DNA of 64,000 nucleotides from an uncultured Bacillota bacterium (GCA_905188085.1 CAJJKN010000002.1:124001-188000); one strand, 5' to 3'. Counted from the stretch's first letter, positions 24,456-32,987 are shown. Numbers and translations are program-made. The notes: generated by a model from the letters alone, not told the origin.

Positions 24456-24897
24456 GTGGCTCATGCTCCAATCCCTGAGCCCCTGGAAATTGAATGCCAC
24501 GGATGGTTGCAGTATTTTCACTGCCGAAGATATGATAAAAACGAATATAACACCCGAAAAGAGATAAGAGCTGGAGAAACTTCTATTGTTTTTACGTTTG
24601 AAAAAACAAAAAAGCTCTTGACCACCATATATTCGGGGGTCGTTAAAATAAACGGAGAATGAAGAGAGTTTTCGTTTCATTTGAGGCTTGATGATTTGGA
24701 TTTGGCAGATCCGGAAAAGTTTTATCCCAGAAAACAGAGCTTCACACGTTTTCAAGTAAAGATCTGTTTGCCCTAAACCTATCCACATGCCTCTTGGGGA
24801 GGAAAACTTTCGACTGACAGTTAGTAATAAGGTAAAGGGATACTGCACTGCAAGAGAAAGTAAAATGACCGTAGAATTTACGATGCTGCCCGCATAA
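24456..24897 (+). pseudogene. Decayed gene of unknown family
   Basis: The plus strand reads like real protein in one frame from a GTG at 24456 (includes EIRAGETSIVFTFEK), meets TGA at about 24660, continues in the same frame to about 24770, then needs a frameshift at the CCCTAAACC sequence to continue to a natural end (LTVSNKVKGYCTARES to TAA at 24895-24897). The joined product would be about 145 residues. I do not recognise the family. A 151-codon minus-strand frame covers the same bases but looks like the mirror of this one. The remnant marks past gene content in this segment. Confidence 0.45.
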
Positions 24898-24952
24898 TAT
24901 GCACGGTCTTTATCGGAAACCGTTTATATTTTTATGCCGTATTTTTTTACTC

Positions 24953-25016
24953 TTACAAGTTTGTGACAATTTTCAACCTTTTTTTCAGTGAATACGACGC
25001 TCTTTTTTGCTATGCT
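24953..25016 (+). promoter_or_regulatory. Candidate response-regulator boxes and promoter
   Basis: TTACAA (24953-24958) and TGACAA (24964-24969) are 11 bases apart, with a weaker TTCAAC about 9 bases further on, a direct-repeat spacing typical of OmpR-family regulators. A TATGCT -10 candidate lies at 25011-25016 with only a weak -35, which would fit an activator-dependent promoter. The regulator encoded at 25613 is the obvious candidate. This is inference from spacing. Confidence 0.35.
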
Positions 25017-25064
25017 TGTGTTGCAGAAAGGAAATCTGTAAATAAATTCAAAGGAGCGCTAATT

Positions 25065-25508
25065 ATGAAAAACAAAAAAAACATTCTTGCAACCGTATTC
25101 ACACTTATCTTTGCTTTGGGTGTAGTTACCCTTTCGGCAGCAGCCGCTACGACAAACAGTAGGGAGAACGACCCGGTCGAGACACTGCCCGAAATTGTTT
25201 CAGTCAATTCAAACGACGACTGCGGTGTTCCGTCAATTGAGAACTTCGTCAGGAACCTCGACACTTTGACCGTAGAAGAAAAAGCGGCTCTTCTTGCCGA
25301 CCTTGGCGAGATCGCAAAGCTTGAAAAGCAGATTGATGCAATTTATGGTCGTATAACCGATGAAAACGCTGACAGGATTTATGATGAGATTGACGTCATC
25401 AACAGCAGAATTACGGCAATCCTTGAAAAGAACACGGAACTTTGGGAACGTGTCTGCGATGAGTATGATGAACAAATTGCCGTAAACGACCCTGACATGG
25501 CTTTTTAA
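25065..25508 (+). CDS. Small secreted helical protein upstream of a two-component system
   Basis: A 147-residue protein with a clear signal peptide (basic MKNKKN, hydrophobic core to about residue 24, AAA cleavage region), then a largely helical, acidic mature part. It contains the stretch LTVEEKAALLADLGEIAKLE and further heptad-like helices, with two cysteines (about residues 47 and 134). ATG 25065 has the ribosome site aaggag. The architecture recalls small extracytoplasmic stress proteins of the CpxP/Spy kind, which sit beside Cpx-type two-component systems, but I see no clear LTxxQ motif, so this is only an analogy. A hairpin separates it from the regulator gene. Confidence 0.6.
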   Translation: MKNKKNILATVFTLIFALGVVTLSAAAATTNSRENDPVETLPEIVSVNSNDDCGVPSIENFVRNLDTLTVEEKAALLADLGEIAKLEKQIDAIYGRITDENADRIYDEIDVINSRITAILEKNTELWERVCDEYDEQIAVNDPDMAF

Positions 25509-25566
25509 GCTCGGTATCTACGACCTTTCGCTCTGCGAAGAAAGATATAAACAAGCCATAACCACA

Positions 25567-25591
25567 GAGCCGTGTCCGGGCGGCACGGCTC
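25567..25591 (+). terminator. Hairpin between secreted protein and regulator genes
   Basis: GAGCCGTG (25567-25574) pairs with CACGGCTC (25584-25591). No long T tract follows, so it is a weak terminator or attenuator that could give more secreted protein than regulator. Confidence 0.5.
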
Positions 25592-25612
25592 ATAATTAAT
25601 TACGGAGGCACT

Positions 25613-26314
25613 ATGAAACAGCTTATATACATCGCAGAGGATGAAAAAAACATAAGGGAAACACTTTATCGCTTTCTAAAAAATGATGGATATGAGGTAT
25701 GTGCATTTGAGAACGGAGACGAGCTTTTAGGCGCGTTTTCCCAAAGGCGCGCCGATCTGGTTATTCTCGACATAATGATGCCGGGCACGGACGGACTGAC
25801 CTGCTGCCGTCTCATCCGTGAGAAGGACAAGGTTCCGATCATTTTGCTCACGGCAAAGGATACTGAATATGACTATGTCAACGGCATTTTGCAGGGCGGA
25901 GACGATTATCTGACTAAGCCGTTTCGCCCTACGGTGCTTTTGATGCGGGTCAAAGCACTTCTTCGCCGTGTGGAAATGGAGCGCGGCACAGCCCCCCTGG
26001 ACAGAGACATTACGGTCGGTGACCTGTACTTTTCAGGCAATGAGAAAAAGTTCTTTTGTAAGGGGAAACCCCTCTCCCTCTCTCCGAATGAGACGAAAAT
26101 GTTGTTGTTTTTGATGCACGGCAAGGGTAAGGCATTTTCACGCGATGAGCTTCTTGCCCATATCTGGGGGTATAACGATGAAGTGGAGACCCGAGTTACC
26201 GATGAGACTCTGCGTCGGATTCGCAGTAAGCTTTCCTTGGCAGACAGCAGTGTGCTGATTGAAACGGTCTGGGGCTACGGCTACCGCCTGTATACAGAGG
26301 AGTACGGAGAATGA
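25613..26314 (+). CDS. OmpR-family response regulator
   Basis: A 233-residue response regulator. The receiver domain has the acidic pocket EDE (9-11), the phosphoacceptor Asp53 in LVILDIMMPG, the Thr in LLTAKD and the Lys in DYLTKPF. The C-terminal domain (about 130-230) is a winged helix of the OmpR type ending with ETVWGYGYRL. It overlaps the kinase gene by four bases (ATGA), so the pair is co-translated. The targets are unknown; repeats upstream of 25065 are candidates. Confidence 0.95.
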   Translation: MKQLIYIAEDEKNIRETLYRFLKNDGYEVCAFENGDELLGAFSQRRADLVILDIMMPGTDGLTCCRLIREKDKVPIILLTAKDTEYDYVNGILQGGDDYLTKPFRPTVLLMRVKALLRRVEMERGTAPLDRDITVGDLYFSGNEKKFFCKGKPLSLSPNETKMLLFLMHGKGKAFSRDELLAHIWGYNDEVETRVTDETLRRIRSKLSLADSSVLIETVWGYGYRLYTEEYGE

Positions 26315-27507
26315 AGCACATAAAAAGGAAAATAACGCTTTCTGTTCTCGGCACTATGCTGCTTGTTTTTGCATCACTTCTTGCTGCCGTCAACATCTTT
26401 ATTCCGCAGTACTTAACGGCTGAAGCAAAAAAAGCGATACTCTCAGAGGATGACCGCAGTGAGCCGATTCCCTTTGCTGTTGCCGCTAATGGCACAGACA
26501 AAACAGACGAGCATTTTCTTGCGCCAAGTGTCAGATACCTTGAAATCGAAGGAGAGCTTTCTCCGGCTGAGCACCTTTCAAAGGCAGAGCTTCGGCTGAA
26601 AGACTACTGCCGGAACGAAAAGCCCTACGCCGATGAATTTCACACCTTCAAAATCGGTGGCAGCCGCTTTGTTTTCCGACTAACTCAGGTTGAAGCTGAT
26701 GAATACGAACAGGCGTATTCTTACATTCTTTATGTGGATGTGGGTGCGGTCATGCAGTATGCATCTTATTTGAATGCCGTATTTTTTGCTGTGTTGGCCG
26801 TTTTGACCGTGTTGGTCTGCATCTTCGGCCGGAAGCTCGGCGGCTATGTGGAAAGGGCACATGAATCGCAAAAATGGTTTTTTCAAAACGTGTCACATGA
26901 GCTAAAAACCCCGATGATGGCGGTTCAGGGCTGTGCAGAGGGAATACACACCGGTGTCCTTGATCCGGTTAAAGCCTCCGGTGTGATTCTTGAAGAAAAC
27001 GAGCGTATGTCCACTCTGATAGAGGAGTTGCTTGCGCTCTCCAAGCTGGAGTCTGGGCAAATCAAGCAGGACTTTCATTCGTCTGATGTGCGAGAGCTTC
27101 TATATGACTGCCTGCGCAACACGGAAGCTCTTATAAATCAAAAAAAGCTTCGTATCATACTTCATTTTGACAGCAGTCCCATTCTTGTAAGTTGTGACGA
27201 AATTCAGCTCTGTCGGGCTTTTGCAAACATCATCACCAACGCCCTGCGCTATGCTAAAGAGAAAATCGAAATCGAATGTACACAGAAAAAGGGAAATGCT
27301 GTTATTCGAATCCGTGACGATGGCGAAGGCATTGCCTCCGAACTTCTACCGCATATCTTCGACCGCTTTTTCAGCACCCGAGAGGGTGGCGCCGGAATAG
27401 GTCTTGCCCTTACAAGGGAGATAATCTCTCTGCACAAGGGAACAATAAAAGTCGAAAACAACGGTGGAACGGTTTTTGAGATTAGTCTTCCTGCCAAAAA
27501 CAGATAG
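26311..27507 (+). CDS. Sensor histidine kinase
   Basis: A 398-residue membrane kinase: a first helix (about 9-30), an extracytoplasmic domain of about 110 residues, a second helix (about 150-172), then directly the phosphoacceptor helix NVSHELKTP (His near residue 198) without an evident HAMP domain. The ATP-binding domain has the N-box NIITNALRYA, DDGEGI, DRFFSTREG and GIGLALTREI. The extracellular domain is large enough to bind a ligand or a small partner such as the secreted protein upstream. It pairs with the regulator it overlaps. Confidence 0.94.
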   Translation: MKHIKRKITLSVLGTMLLVFASLLAAVNIFIPQYLTAEAKKAILSEDDRSEPIPFAVAANGTDKTDEHFLAPSVRYLEIEGELSPAEHLSKAELRLKDYCRNEKPYADEFHTFKIGGSRFVFRLTQVEADEYEQAYSYILYVDVGAVMQYASYLNAVFFAVLAVLTVLVCIFGRKLGGYVERAHESQKWFFQNVSHELKTPMMAVQGCAEGIHTGVLDPVKASGVILEENERMSTLIEELLALSKLESGQIKQDFHSSDVRELLYDCLRNTEALINQKKLRIILHFDSSPILVSCDEIQLCRAFANIITNALRYAKEKIEIECTQKKGNAVIRIRDDGEGIASELLPHIFDRFFSTREGGAGIGLALTREIISLHKGTIKVENNGGTVFEISLPAKNR

Positions 27508-27517
27508 TTTTGTTTTC

Positions 27518-27540
27518 ATTGCCGTCAATTTTACGGCAAT
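27518..27540 (+). promoter_or_regulatory. Hairpin after the kinase gene
   Basis: ATTGCCGT (27518-27525) and ACGGCAAT (27533-27540) form a perfect stem between the kinase and the lipoprotein gene. The following bases are A-rich rather than T-rich on the plus strand, so processing or attenuation is as likely as termination. Confidence 0.4.
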
Positions 27541-27571
27541 AAATAATTGATAAAGAAAGGAAACTTTACTT

Positions 27572-28156
27572 ATGAAAAAGATTCTTGTATTAATTCTCGC
27601 TGCCGTTCAGGTCTTTTCGTTCGCTGCCTGCGCAAAAAAGGACGGCACAGACAATTCAACTTCTCCTCCGCAGATTCAGACAAATCAGCCAAAAAGCGCG
27701 TTAGAAATTCTTGAAAAGGTCTGGGGCAAATACACGCCCGACGATAAATTTCCGGCAACGGGCGGTTCCGAAAAGCATATGAAGGACGATATGCCCGGCA
27801 AGGTTGATGTTGCCGACGCCGAGACCCTTGATTCTGAGCTCGGTTTTCCGAAAAATATCGTCGCAGAAATCGATGATGCCGCTTCACTCGTTCATATGCT
27901 GAACCAGAACAATTTTTCCTGTGGTGTATACCACGTTAAAAGTTCCGGAGATATAGAGACACTTGCAGCAAAAATTAAAGAAAATATTCTTGCGCGTCAG
28001 TGGATGTGCGGTTTCCCGGAAAAACTCGTTATTCTGTCTGTCGGTGATTATATCATTTCAGTTTTCGGTGCCGGCGAACTGATTGATACCTTCACCTCAA
28101 AGCTTACCGCCGAATACGATTCGGTCAAACAGCTTTTTGATGTTCCCATTACATAA
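27572..28156 (+). CDS. DUF4358 lipoprotein
   Basis: A 194-residue lipoprotein with a signal sequence ending in the lipobox FAAC (Cys about residue 20), then a Ser/Thr/Pro/Gln linker and a folded domain of the DUF4358 type. DUF4358 proteins of Clostridia are regularly found next to MBOAT acyltransferase and DHHW-protein genes, exactly the order here, so a role in the same surface-modification process is likely; the biochemical function is unknown. The ribosome site is aaagg. Confidence 0.8.
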   Translation: MKKILVLILAAVQVFSFAACAKKDGTDNSTSPPQIQTNQPKSALEILEKVWGKYTPDDKFPATGGSEKHMKDDMPGKVDVADAETLDSELGFPKNIVAEIDDAASLVHMLNQNNFSCGVYHVKSSGDIETLAAKIKENILARQWMCGFPEKLVILSVGDYIISVFGAGELIDTFTSKLTAEYDSVKQLFDVPIT

Positions 28157-28164
28157 AAGAAGCT

Positions 28165-29562
28165 ATGCTGTTTTCAAGTATCACTTTTCTGTACCGCTTT
28201 CTGCCGTGCACTCTGCTCATGTATTTTGCTGCTCCAAGCCGCATGAAAAACCTTGTTCTTCTCTTATCAAGCCTTTTTTTCTACGGTTGGGGAGAACCTA
28301 GATTTCTTGTATTTATGCTTGTGTCGGTCACACAGTCGTATGTTGCTACGCTTGTCATAGAACGCTTTTTCAAAACAAAAATTTCGAAGATTGCATTCTT
28401 TCTTTCAGTAGTTGCAAACATAGGTTTGCTGACGTACTGCAAGTATGCGGACTTTTTCATTGAAAATTTCAACGTACTGACAGGACTTTCGGTTCCGCTT
28501 CTGAAGATTGCTTTGCCGGTCGGCATCAGCTTTTACTCATTCCAGATTTTAAGTTATGTCATAGATGTCTATCGGGGTGATGTTCCGGCACAACGCAATT
28601 TTATTGACATGGCAATGTACATTGCGATGTTTCCCCAGCTTATCGCCGGGCCAATAGTTCGCTATTCCGACATTAAAAATAGCCTGAGGGGACGAAAAAC
28701 AACTGTTGAAGACGTCTCAAAGGGTATGACTCGCTTTTCCGTAGGTCTTGCAAAGAAAATTCTTCTCGCAAATTCAGCGGCACTTATCGTGTCGGAATTT
28801 AAAGCGTTCGGTGAAAAGACCGTGCTGTTTTATTGGCTGTATGTCGTGTCATATATGCTGCACATATATTTTGATTTTTCAGGATATTCCGACATGGCGA
28901 TAGGTTTGGGACGTGTTTTTGGCTTTCGTTTTTCGGAGAACTTCAACTATCCGTATATTTCTGCAAGCATCACGGAGTTCTGGCGACGCTGGCACATATC
29001 TCTTGGGGGATGGTTTAGGGACTACCTTTATATTCCGCTCGGCGGAAACCGAGTCAGGCCACTACGTCACGTTTTCAACATCATTGTTGTATGGGCAGCC
29101 ACAGGCTTTTGGCACGGAGCATCGTGGAATTTCATCCTTTGGGGGCTTCTTTATGCAGTCCTTCTGCTGTTTGAACAGTATGCTTTGCTCCCTAAATTCC
29201 GCTTTGCCGTTCCTATGCACTTATATACACTGCTGTTTCTCGCGCTCGGCTTTGTACTATTTGACTCGGCGAGCGTCAGTGAAGCATTTCTGTGTTTTAA
29301 AGCTATGTTTGGCCTTGCCGGTATTCCCGCCACAAATACGGCTTCGTTCTATTATCTCAGAAGCAACCTTGTGCTGCTCATTGTTGCCGCAATCGGTGCG
29401 ACTCCCCTTCCGAAACGGATCTATGAAAAAACCTGCGAAACAACCGTCGGTGGCAGGATCCTTGCCGTTTTAACGCCCATCGCGGTAGCGGCCTCAATTG
29501 CTGTCTGCACAGCATATCTTATCGACGGTTCCTTTAACCCGTTTGTTTATTTTAGGTTTTGA
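28165..29562 (+). CDS. MBOAT family O-acyltransferase (AlgI/DltB-like)
   Basis: A 465-residue polytopic protein of the membrane-bound O-acyltransferase family, which passes acyl (often acetyl) groups across the membrane to cell-surface polymers. It shows FFYGWGEPRF near the start, the conserved FWRRWHISLGGWFRDYLYIPLGGNR region, and WHGASWNF with the catalytic histidine about 50 residues later. It starts eight bases after the DUF4358 gene. The DHHW protein downstream probably acts as its extracellular acyl-transfer partner, as AlgJ/AlgX do for AlgI. The polymer acylated is not known from this window. Confidence 0.93.
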   Translation: MLFSSITFLYRFLPCTLLMYFAAPSRMKNLVLLLSSLFFYGWGEPRFLVFMLVSVTQSYVATLVIERFFKTKISKIAFFLSVVANIGLLTYCKYADFFIENFNVLTGLSVPLLKIALPVGISFYSFQILSYVIDVYRGDVPAQRNFIDMAMYIAMFPQLIAGPIVRYSDIKNSLRGRKTTVEDVSKGMTRFSVGLAKKILLANSAALIVSEFKAFGEKTVLFYWLYVVSYMLHIYFDFSGYSDMAIGLGRVFGFRFSENFNYPYISASITEFWRRWHISLGGWFRDYLYIPLGGNRVRPLRHVFNIIVVWAATGFWHGASWNFILWGLLYAVLLLFEQYALLPKFRFAVPMHLYTLLFLALGFVLFDSASVSEAFLCFKAMFGLAGIPATNTASFYYLRSNLVLLIVAAIGATPLPKRIYEKTCETTVGGRILAVLTPIAVAASIAVCTAYLIDGSFNPFVYFRF

Positions 29563-29584
29563 CCTATTTTAACGGAGGTGTTCA

Positions 29585-30685
29585 TTGAAGAGGTTTCAAC
29601 AAATACTGACTTTGATTTTGACTTTCGGTTTTCTTGTGATATTTTCCGTTTTGTTTCTGATTACGCCGGATTCCGATGAATCACAAACAGAAAGACGGCC
29701 GTTAGCAAAGCGTCCTGCGCTGTCGTTCTCTTCTGTTGCAAACGGAAGCTTTATGAACAGCTTTGAAAAATATTTACTTGACCAGTTTCCGCTGCGTAAC
29801 AGCTTTCGTACTCTGAAAGCGTTCACTGCCACCAAAGTGTTTATGCAAAAGGACAACAACGGTTTGTTTTCTGCCGGTGAGCATCTGTCAAAGCTTGACT
29901 TCCCAACAAACCTTTCCTCTGTCGATTACGCCGCACGACGGTTTCGATTTGTATATGATACCTATCTTAAAAATTCAGGTGCAAAAACTTATCTCTCGGT
30001 AATACCGGACAAAAATACATTTCTCACATCGCAAAACGGCTATCCGGACAAGGACTATAAAGCACTTGTCAAGCGTCTGCAAGATAGGTTTCCGCAGGCA
30101 AAATACATTGATATTTCAAAGATGCTCTCGGCAGATGATTTCTATTACACAGATTCGCATTGGAGGCAGGAGAAAATTTTAAAAGTTGCCGATGAAATTG
30201 TAAAGAAGATGGGTGCGGAACCGATAGGAAAATGTGAAATGCATGACACTGGCATTCCATTTTACGGTGTCTACTACGGTCAGTCGGCGTTACCGCACGC
30301 ATCGGAACCATTGCGGTATCTCAACAACTTCGTGATACGAAGCCTGAGGGTGTATAATGTTGAAACTGCGTCCGAGATACCAGTTTATGATCTTAAGGCG
30401 GCCGCCGGGCGCGATCCGTATGAAATGTTTCTCGGTGGTGCACGGTCGATAATCTCGCTCACAAACCCGAATGCCAAACATAAACGCAAGCTCCTTGTTT
30501 TCCGTGATTCATTCGGTAGCAGTATAGCTCCGCTCCTTGCGGCAGGATATTCCGAAATAACGCTTGTCGATATCCGCTATATCTCGCCCTTGTCTCTTTC
30601 GAAGTTCGTTGATTTTTCAGGGGTCACCGATGTGTTGTTTCTTTATTCTGCATCGGTCGTAAACAACAGTGAGACAATAAAATAA
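29585..30685 (+). CDS. DHHW family protein (AlgX/AlgJ-like acyl-transfer partner)
   Basis: A 366-residue protein with an N-terminal membrane anchor (about 7-27) and an extracytoplasmic SGNH-hydrolase-like domain. The family signature appears as YTDSHW, with the Asp-x-His-Trp pattern, and the nucleophile block appears later in sequence as FRDSFGSS. This arrangement is that of the AlgX/AlgJ/DHHW group that works with MBOAT proteins. It starts with TTG at 29585, nine bases after a ggaggt ribosome site. It is the last gene of the acylation set. Confidence 0.88.
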   Translation: MKRFQQILTLILTFGFLVIFSVLFLITPDSDESQTERRPLAKRPALSFSSVANGSFMNSFEKYLLDQFPLRNSFRTLKAFTATKVFMQKDNNGLFSAGEHLSKLDFPTNLSSVDYAARRFRFVYDTYLKNSGAKTYLSVIPDKNTFLTSQNGYPDKDYKALVKRLQDRFPQAKYIDISKMLSADDFYYTDSHWRQEKILKVADEIVKKMGAEPIGKCEMHDTGIPFYGVYYGQSALPHASEPLRYLNNFVIRSLRVYNVETASEIPVYDLKAAAGRDPYEMFLGGARSIISLTNPNAKHKRKLLVFRDSFGSSIAPLLAAGYSEITLVDIRYISPLSLSKFVDFSGVTDVLFLYSASVVNNSETIK

Positions 30686-31076
30686 CAAAAAACCGCGACA
30701 CTCTGAATGCTATGGGTGAAAAACATAGAAGCCTATGAATATCCTCCCTTGGAGGAGAAACACCGAACCTTCCGACAGATGCCTGGTGAATGGATTTATA
30801 GAGAGCTTCTATGGAAATCCAAAATAATGAAGGTGCGGTATTATCCATACTAACTGAAAAAGCAGGATACCATTGCTTTGAAATTCATCGACGAAAACGG
30901 AACTGTGCTTTTCCCTGTGATTTAACGAATATCCCGGCCTTTTGACGATTACAACGACGCTCTGAGCCAGCCTACCCATAAACCGTACAAAACCCCGACA
31001 CGGAATTGCTCTGTGACGGGGTTTGTTATATGCCGAAACAGCTGAAAAACCTTATTTCAAGCGGTTTTCGGACATG
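30686..31076. other. Gene remnants at the island's right end
   Basis: About 390 bases with no intact gene. A 19-codon stretch from 30866 to a TAA at 30923-30925 reads DTIALKFIDENG and onward like the end of a real protein, but it is closed upstream by TAA. An imperfect hairpin AAACCCCG/CGGGGTTT (30990-31024) may terminate the DHHW transcript, though its T tract is short. No insertion-sequence ends were seen. Confidence 0.45.
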
Positions 31077-31077
31077 G

Positions 31078-31116
31078 AAAAAGTCCACCGTAATCCTATC
31101 AAAATTACGGTGGACT
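31078..31116 (-). terminator. Terminator of tRNA-Glu (minus strand)
   Basis: A perfect 13-base stem AGTCCACCGTAAT/ATTACGGTGGACT (31082-31094, 31104-31116) lies just past the tRNA 3' end, followed on the minus strand by TTTTT. Confidence 0.9.
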
Positions 31117-31118
31117 AA

Positions 31119-31193
31119 TGGTAGCGCATAGGGGAATCGAACCCCTGTTACCGCCGTGAGAGGGCGGTGTCTTAACCGCTTGACCAATGCGCC
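31119..31193 (-). tRNA. tRNA-Glu (anticodon CTC)
   Basis: On the minus strand the acceptor GGCGCAT pairs with ATGCGCT (one G-U), the anticodon stem CCGCC/GGCGG holds the loop CTCTCAC with anticodon CTC (31158-31160), and TTCGATT is in the T-loop. CCA is encoded. It reads only GAG, so a TTC-anticodon tRNA-Glu must exist elsewhere. It marks the right border of the accessory segment. Confidence 0.95.
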
Positions 31194-31207
31194 TTAATCA
31201 ATAGCTA

Positions 31208-31240
31208 TATTATAGTACCGTATTTACCGATGGATTGCAA
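31208..31240 (-). promoter_or_regulatory. Promoter of tRNA-Glu
   Basis: On the minus strand TTGCAA (31235-31240) precedes TACTAT (31212-31217) by 17 bases, with an overlapping TATAAT (31208-31213) at a longer spacing. Confidence 0.6.
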
Positions 31241-31550
31241 GACCCAATTTATAACAATGCCGTGTTGACAGGCTGAAAAAAGAGAATAACATAATGGATA
31301 ATGTATAACAAATACTTCATATTAAGAATGATGATTTATATGAAACTGCTTTGGCCGTTGTATAAAGATACGAAAAACAGCAACGGATATTGTATAAGCA
31401 GGATAGAGGAAAAGAAAAAATATCATGACGGTTCAGCCGAGGGTTTTGATGGGGCTCAGCAATGTGATTTTGCCGGCACATACAACGAAACACAGCTTTG
31501 GACGGAAAGAGAGAAGCAGGCACAGCGTTTTTGAAAAGGGGAATGAGAAA
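31241..31550. other. Gap before the GNAT pseudogene
   Basis: About 310 AT-rich bases without a supported gene. A TTGACA at about 31264 followed by TAACAT 16 bases on could be the old promoter of the pseudogene downstream. Short open frames on both strands show no family features. Confidence 0.4.
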
Positions 31551-32299
31551 ATGGAACCGGAATTTATCAACCTGACGCCGGAGAACCTGGCAGAAGAGCA
31601 TTTATGCTGCATCATCCGCACGAAATAACCGCATCCCGGAGTGGAGACAATACGAAAATAGCTGAGCTATCGGCTGGAAGAAGGGCATGTTTTTCGAAAG
31701 CTGAACAGGAAAAACTGTGTATTCATCGAATATGCTCCGCTGGAAACGGCTGGGTGCCGATTGTAGGGGAAAATTATTTGTATATCTACTGCCTCTGGGT
31801 ACAGGGCGGGGCAAATGGAAAAGACTACGGAAGAAAGCTGATGGAATATTGTTTGCGGCAGGCAAAAAAGGAGGGAAAATCCGGCGTTTGTATGCTGGGG
31901 ACAAAAAACAAAAGGCCCGGCTTTCCGATCAATCCTTTACCAAAAAATTTGGTTTTTGCGCCGTGGATACCACGCCGGACGGCTATGAACTGCTGGCGCT
32001 GAGCTTTGACGGCAGTTTGCCGGCATTTACCCCAAGGCAAAAAACAAAGCATAGAAGATCCCGGGCTAACGATTTTTTATGATGACCAACGCCCGTATAT
32101 TTCGCAGCGCATTGAAAAGCTGCCAGCCTGTTGTGCGGAAAACGAGATTCCTGCGCGCTTTGAACATGTGCAAACGCTTTTGCAGGCAAAGGAACTGCCT
32201 TGCGTATTTAACAATTGGGCGGTATTTTACAAGAGAAAATTTGTGACGGTGAATCAGCCGGATGGCGCCGGAGTGGAAAAACTCTTAAAGAGAAAGTAA
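31551..32299 (+). pseudogene. Broken GNAT acetyltransferase with YoaP domain
   Basis: Joining three frames gives a recognisable GNAT acetyltransferase of the YoaP type: MEPEFINLTPENLAEEHLCC at 31551, then YGRKLMEYCLRQAKKEGKSG (acetyl-CoA-binding region) from another frame, then KKFGFCAVDTTPDGYELLA, and the C-terminal YoaP part (LTIFYDDQRPYISQRIEK to LLKRK at 32299). At least three frameshifts and a stop separate the pieces. The ancestral protein would have about 250 residues. The ribosome site and ATG survive, so decay is fairly recent. The neighbouring gene has decayed too. Confidence 0.8.
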
Positions 32300-32326
32300 A
32301 GGGAAACGATGGAAAAAGAGTGATGG

Positions 32327-32861
32327 ATGGCACTGTCTGTCTTGCTGATTTTTTATGCCGTTTATTTTATAAAGATGTGGACTCAGAAAAAAGAGACATA
32401 CGGACGCGCCAAAATCGGCCGGCGGAAGGAGAAAACGCTGCATCGTGTGAAAATGCTGATGTCTGTGGCGACACTGGGCGTTGTGGCCGCGCAATTGCTT
32501 TCCATTTGCCTTGGATGGAACCACATGCCGAAAACTGCGCGGTATATCGGCTTTTCCGTGGGCTTGGCGGGGGATGCCGTTTTCCGGAGGCGGTGCTTTG
32601 CATGAAAGACAGCCGGTGCGCGGGCATTTCGGAAAAGGACAAAACCGTGCTTGTGACAAACGGCTTGTATGCGTTTAGCAGAAACCCGGCTTTTTTGGGG
32701 TTTGATCTGATGTACCTAGGCATTTTCCTGCTGTATGGAAATGTGTTGAACGGCCTATGCACGGCGTTTGCCGTTGCATGCTGCATTTGCAGATTTTGCA
32801 GGAGAAAAAGTATATGGCGGATACATTTTGGCAGGCGTATTGTGAATATTATGGCATATAG
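32327..32861 (+). pseudogene. Broken isoprenylcysteine methyltransferase-like protein
   Basis: Three frames together make a small membrane methyltransferase of the isoprenylcysteine carboxyl methyltransferase / phospholipid methyltransferase type. The first part (from ATG 32327) holds two membrane helices. The middle part has the typical VTNGLYAFSRNPAFLGF segment, and the end reads MLHLQILQEKKY...FWQAYCEYYG in the third frame. At least two frameshifts break it. Intact homologues of about 180 residues usually end soon after this EYY segment. Two neighbouring dead genes imply that this strip is under no selection. Confidence 0.75.
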
Positions 32862-32935
32862 GCCGTTGCCTGTGGTACAGGAAAGGATAAGCGGTTACCG
32901 GGAAAGATTTAGTTCAGAATGATTTGAGTGTATGA

Positions 32936-32962
32936 AAAAGGGATGGCAACGCCATCCCTTTT
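32936..32962. terminator. Bidirectional terminator
   Basis: AAAAGGGATGGC and GCCATCCCTTTT (32936-32947, 32951-32962) form a perfect stem with a 3-base loop and T tracts on both strands. It serves the minus-strand lipoprotein gene and stops read-through from the left. Confidence 0.9.
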
Positions 32963-32987
32963 GTGTAGACGATAGAATACGGGTAGA

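Noticed and set aside
24393..24848. A 151-codon minus-strand frame in the island
   Set aside because: The plus strand gives better protein-like pieces with a natural end; the minus frame has no ribosome site and overlaps them entirely.
30686..31076. Insertion-sequence remnant after the DHHW gene
   Set aside because: No transposase motif, no terminal inverted repeats and no target duplication could be found; only a short tail of an unknown protein is visible.
23660..31130. Site-specific integration with duplicated tRNA ends around the island
   Set aside because: The tRNA-Gln 3' end is not repeated near 31.1 kb and no integrase gene lies in the segment.
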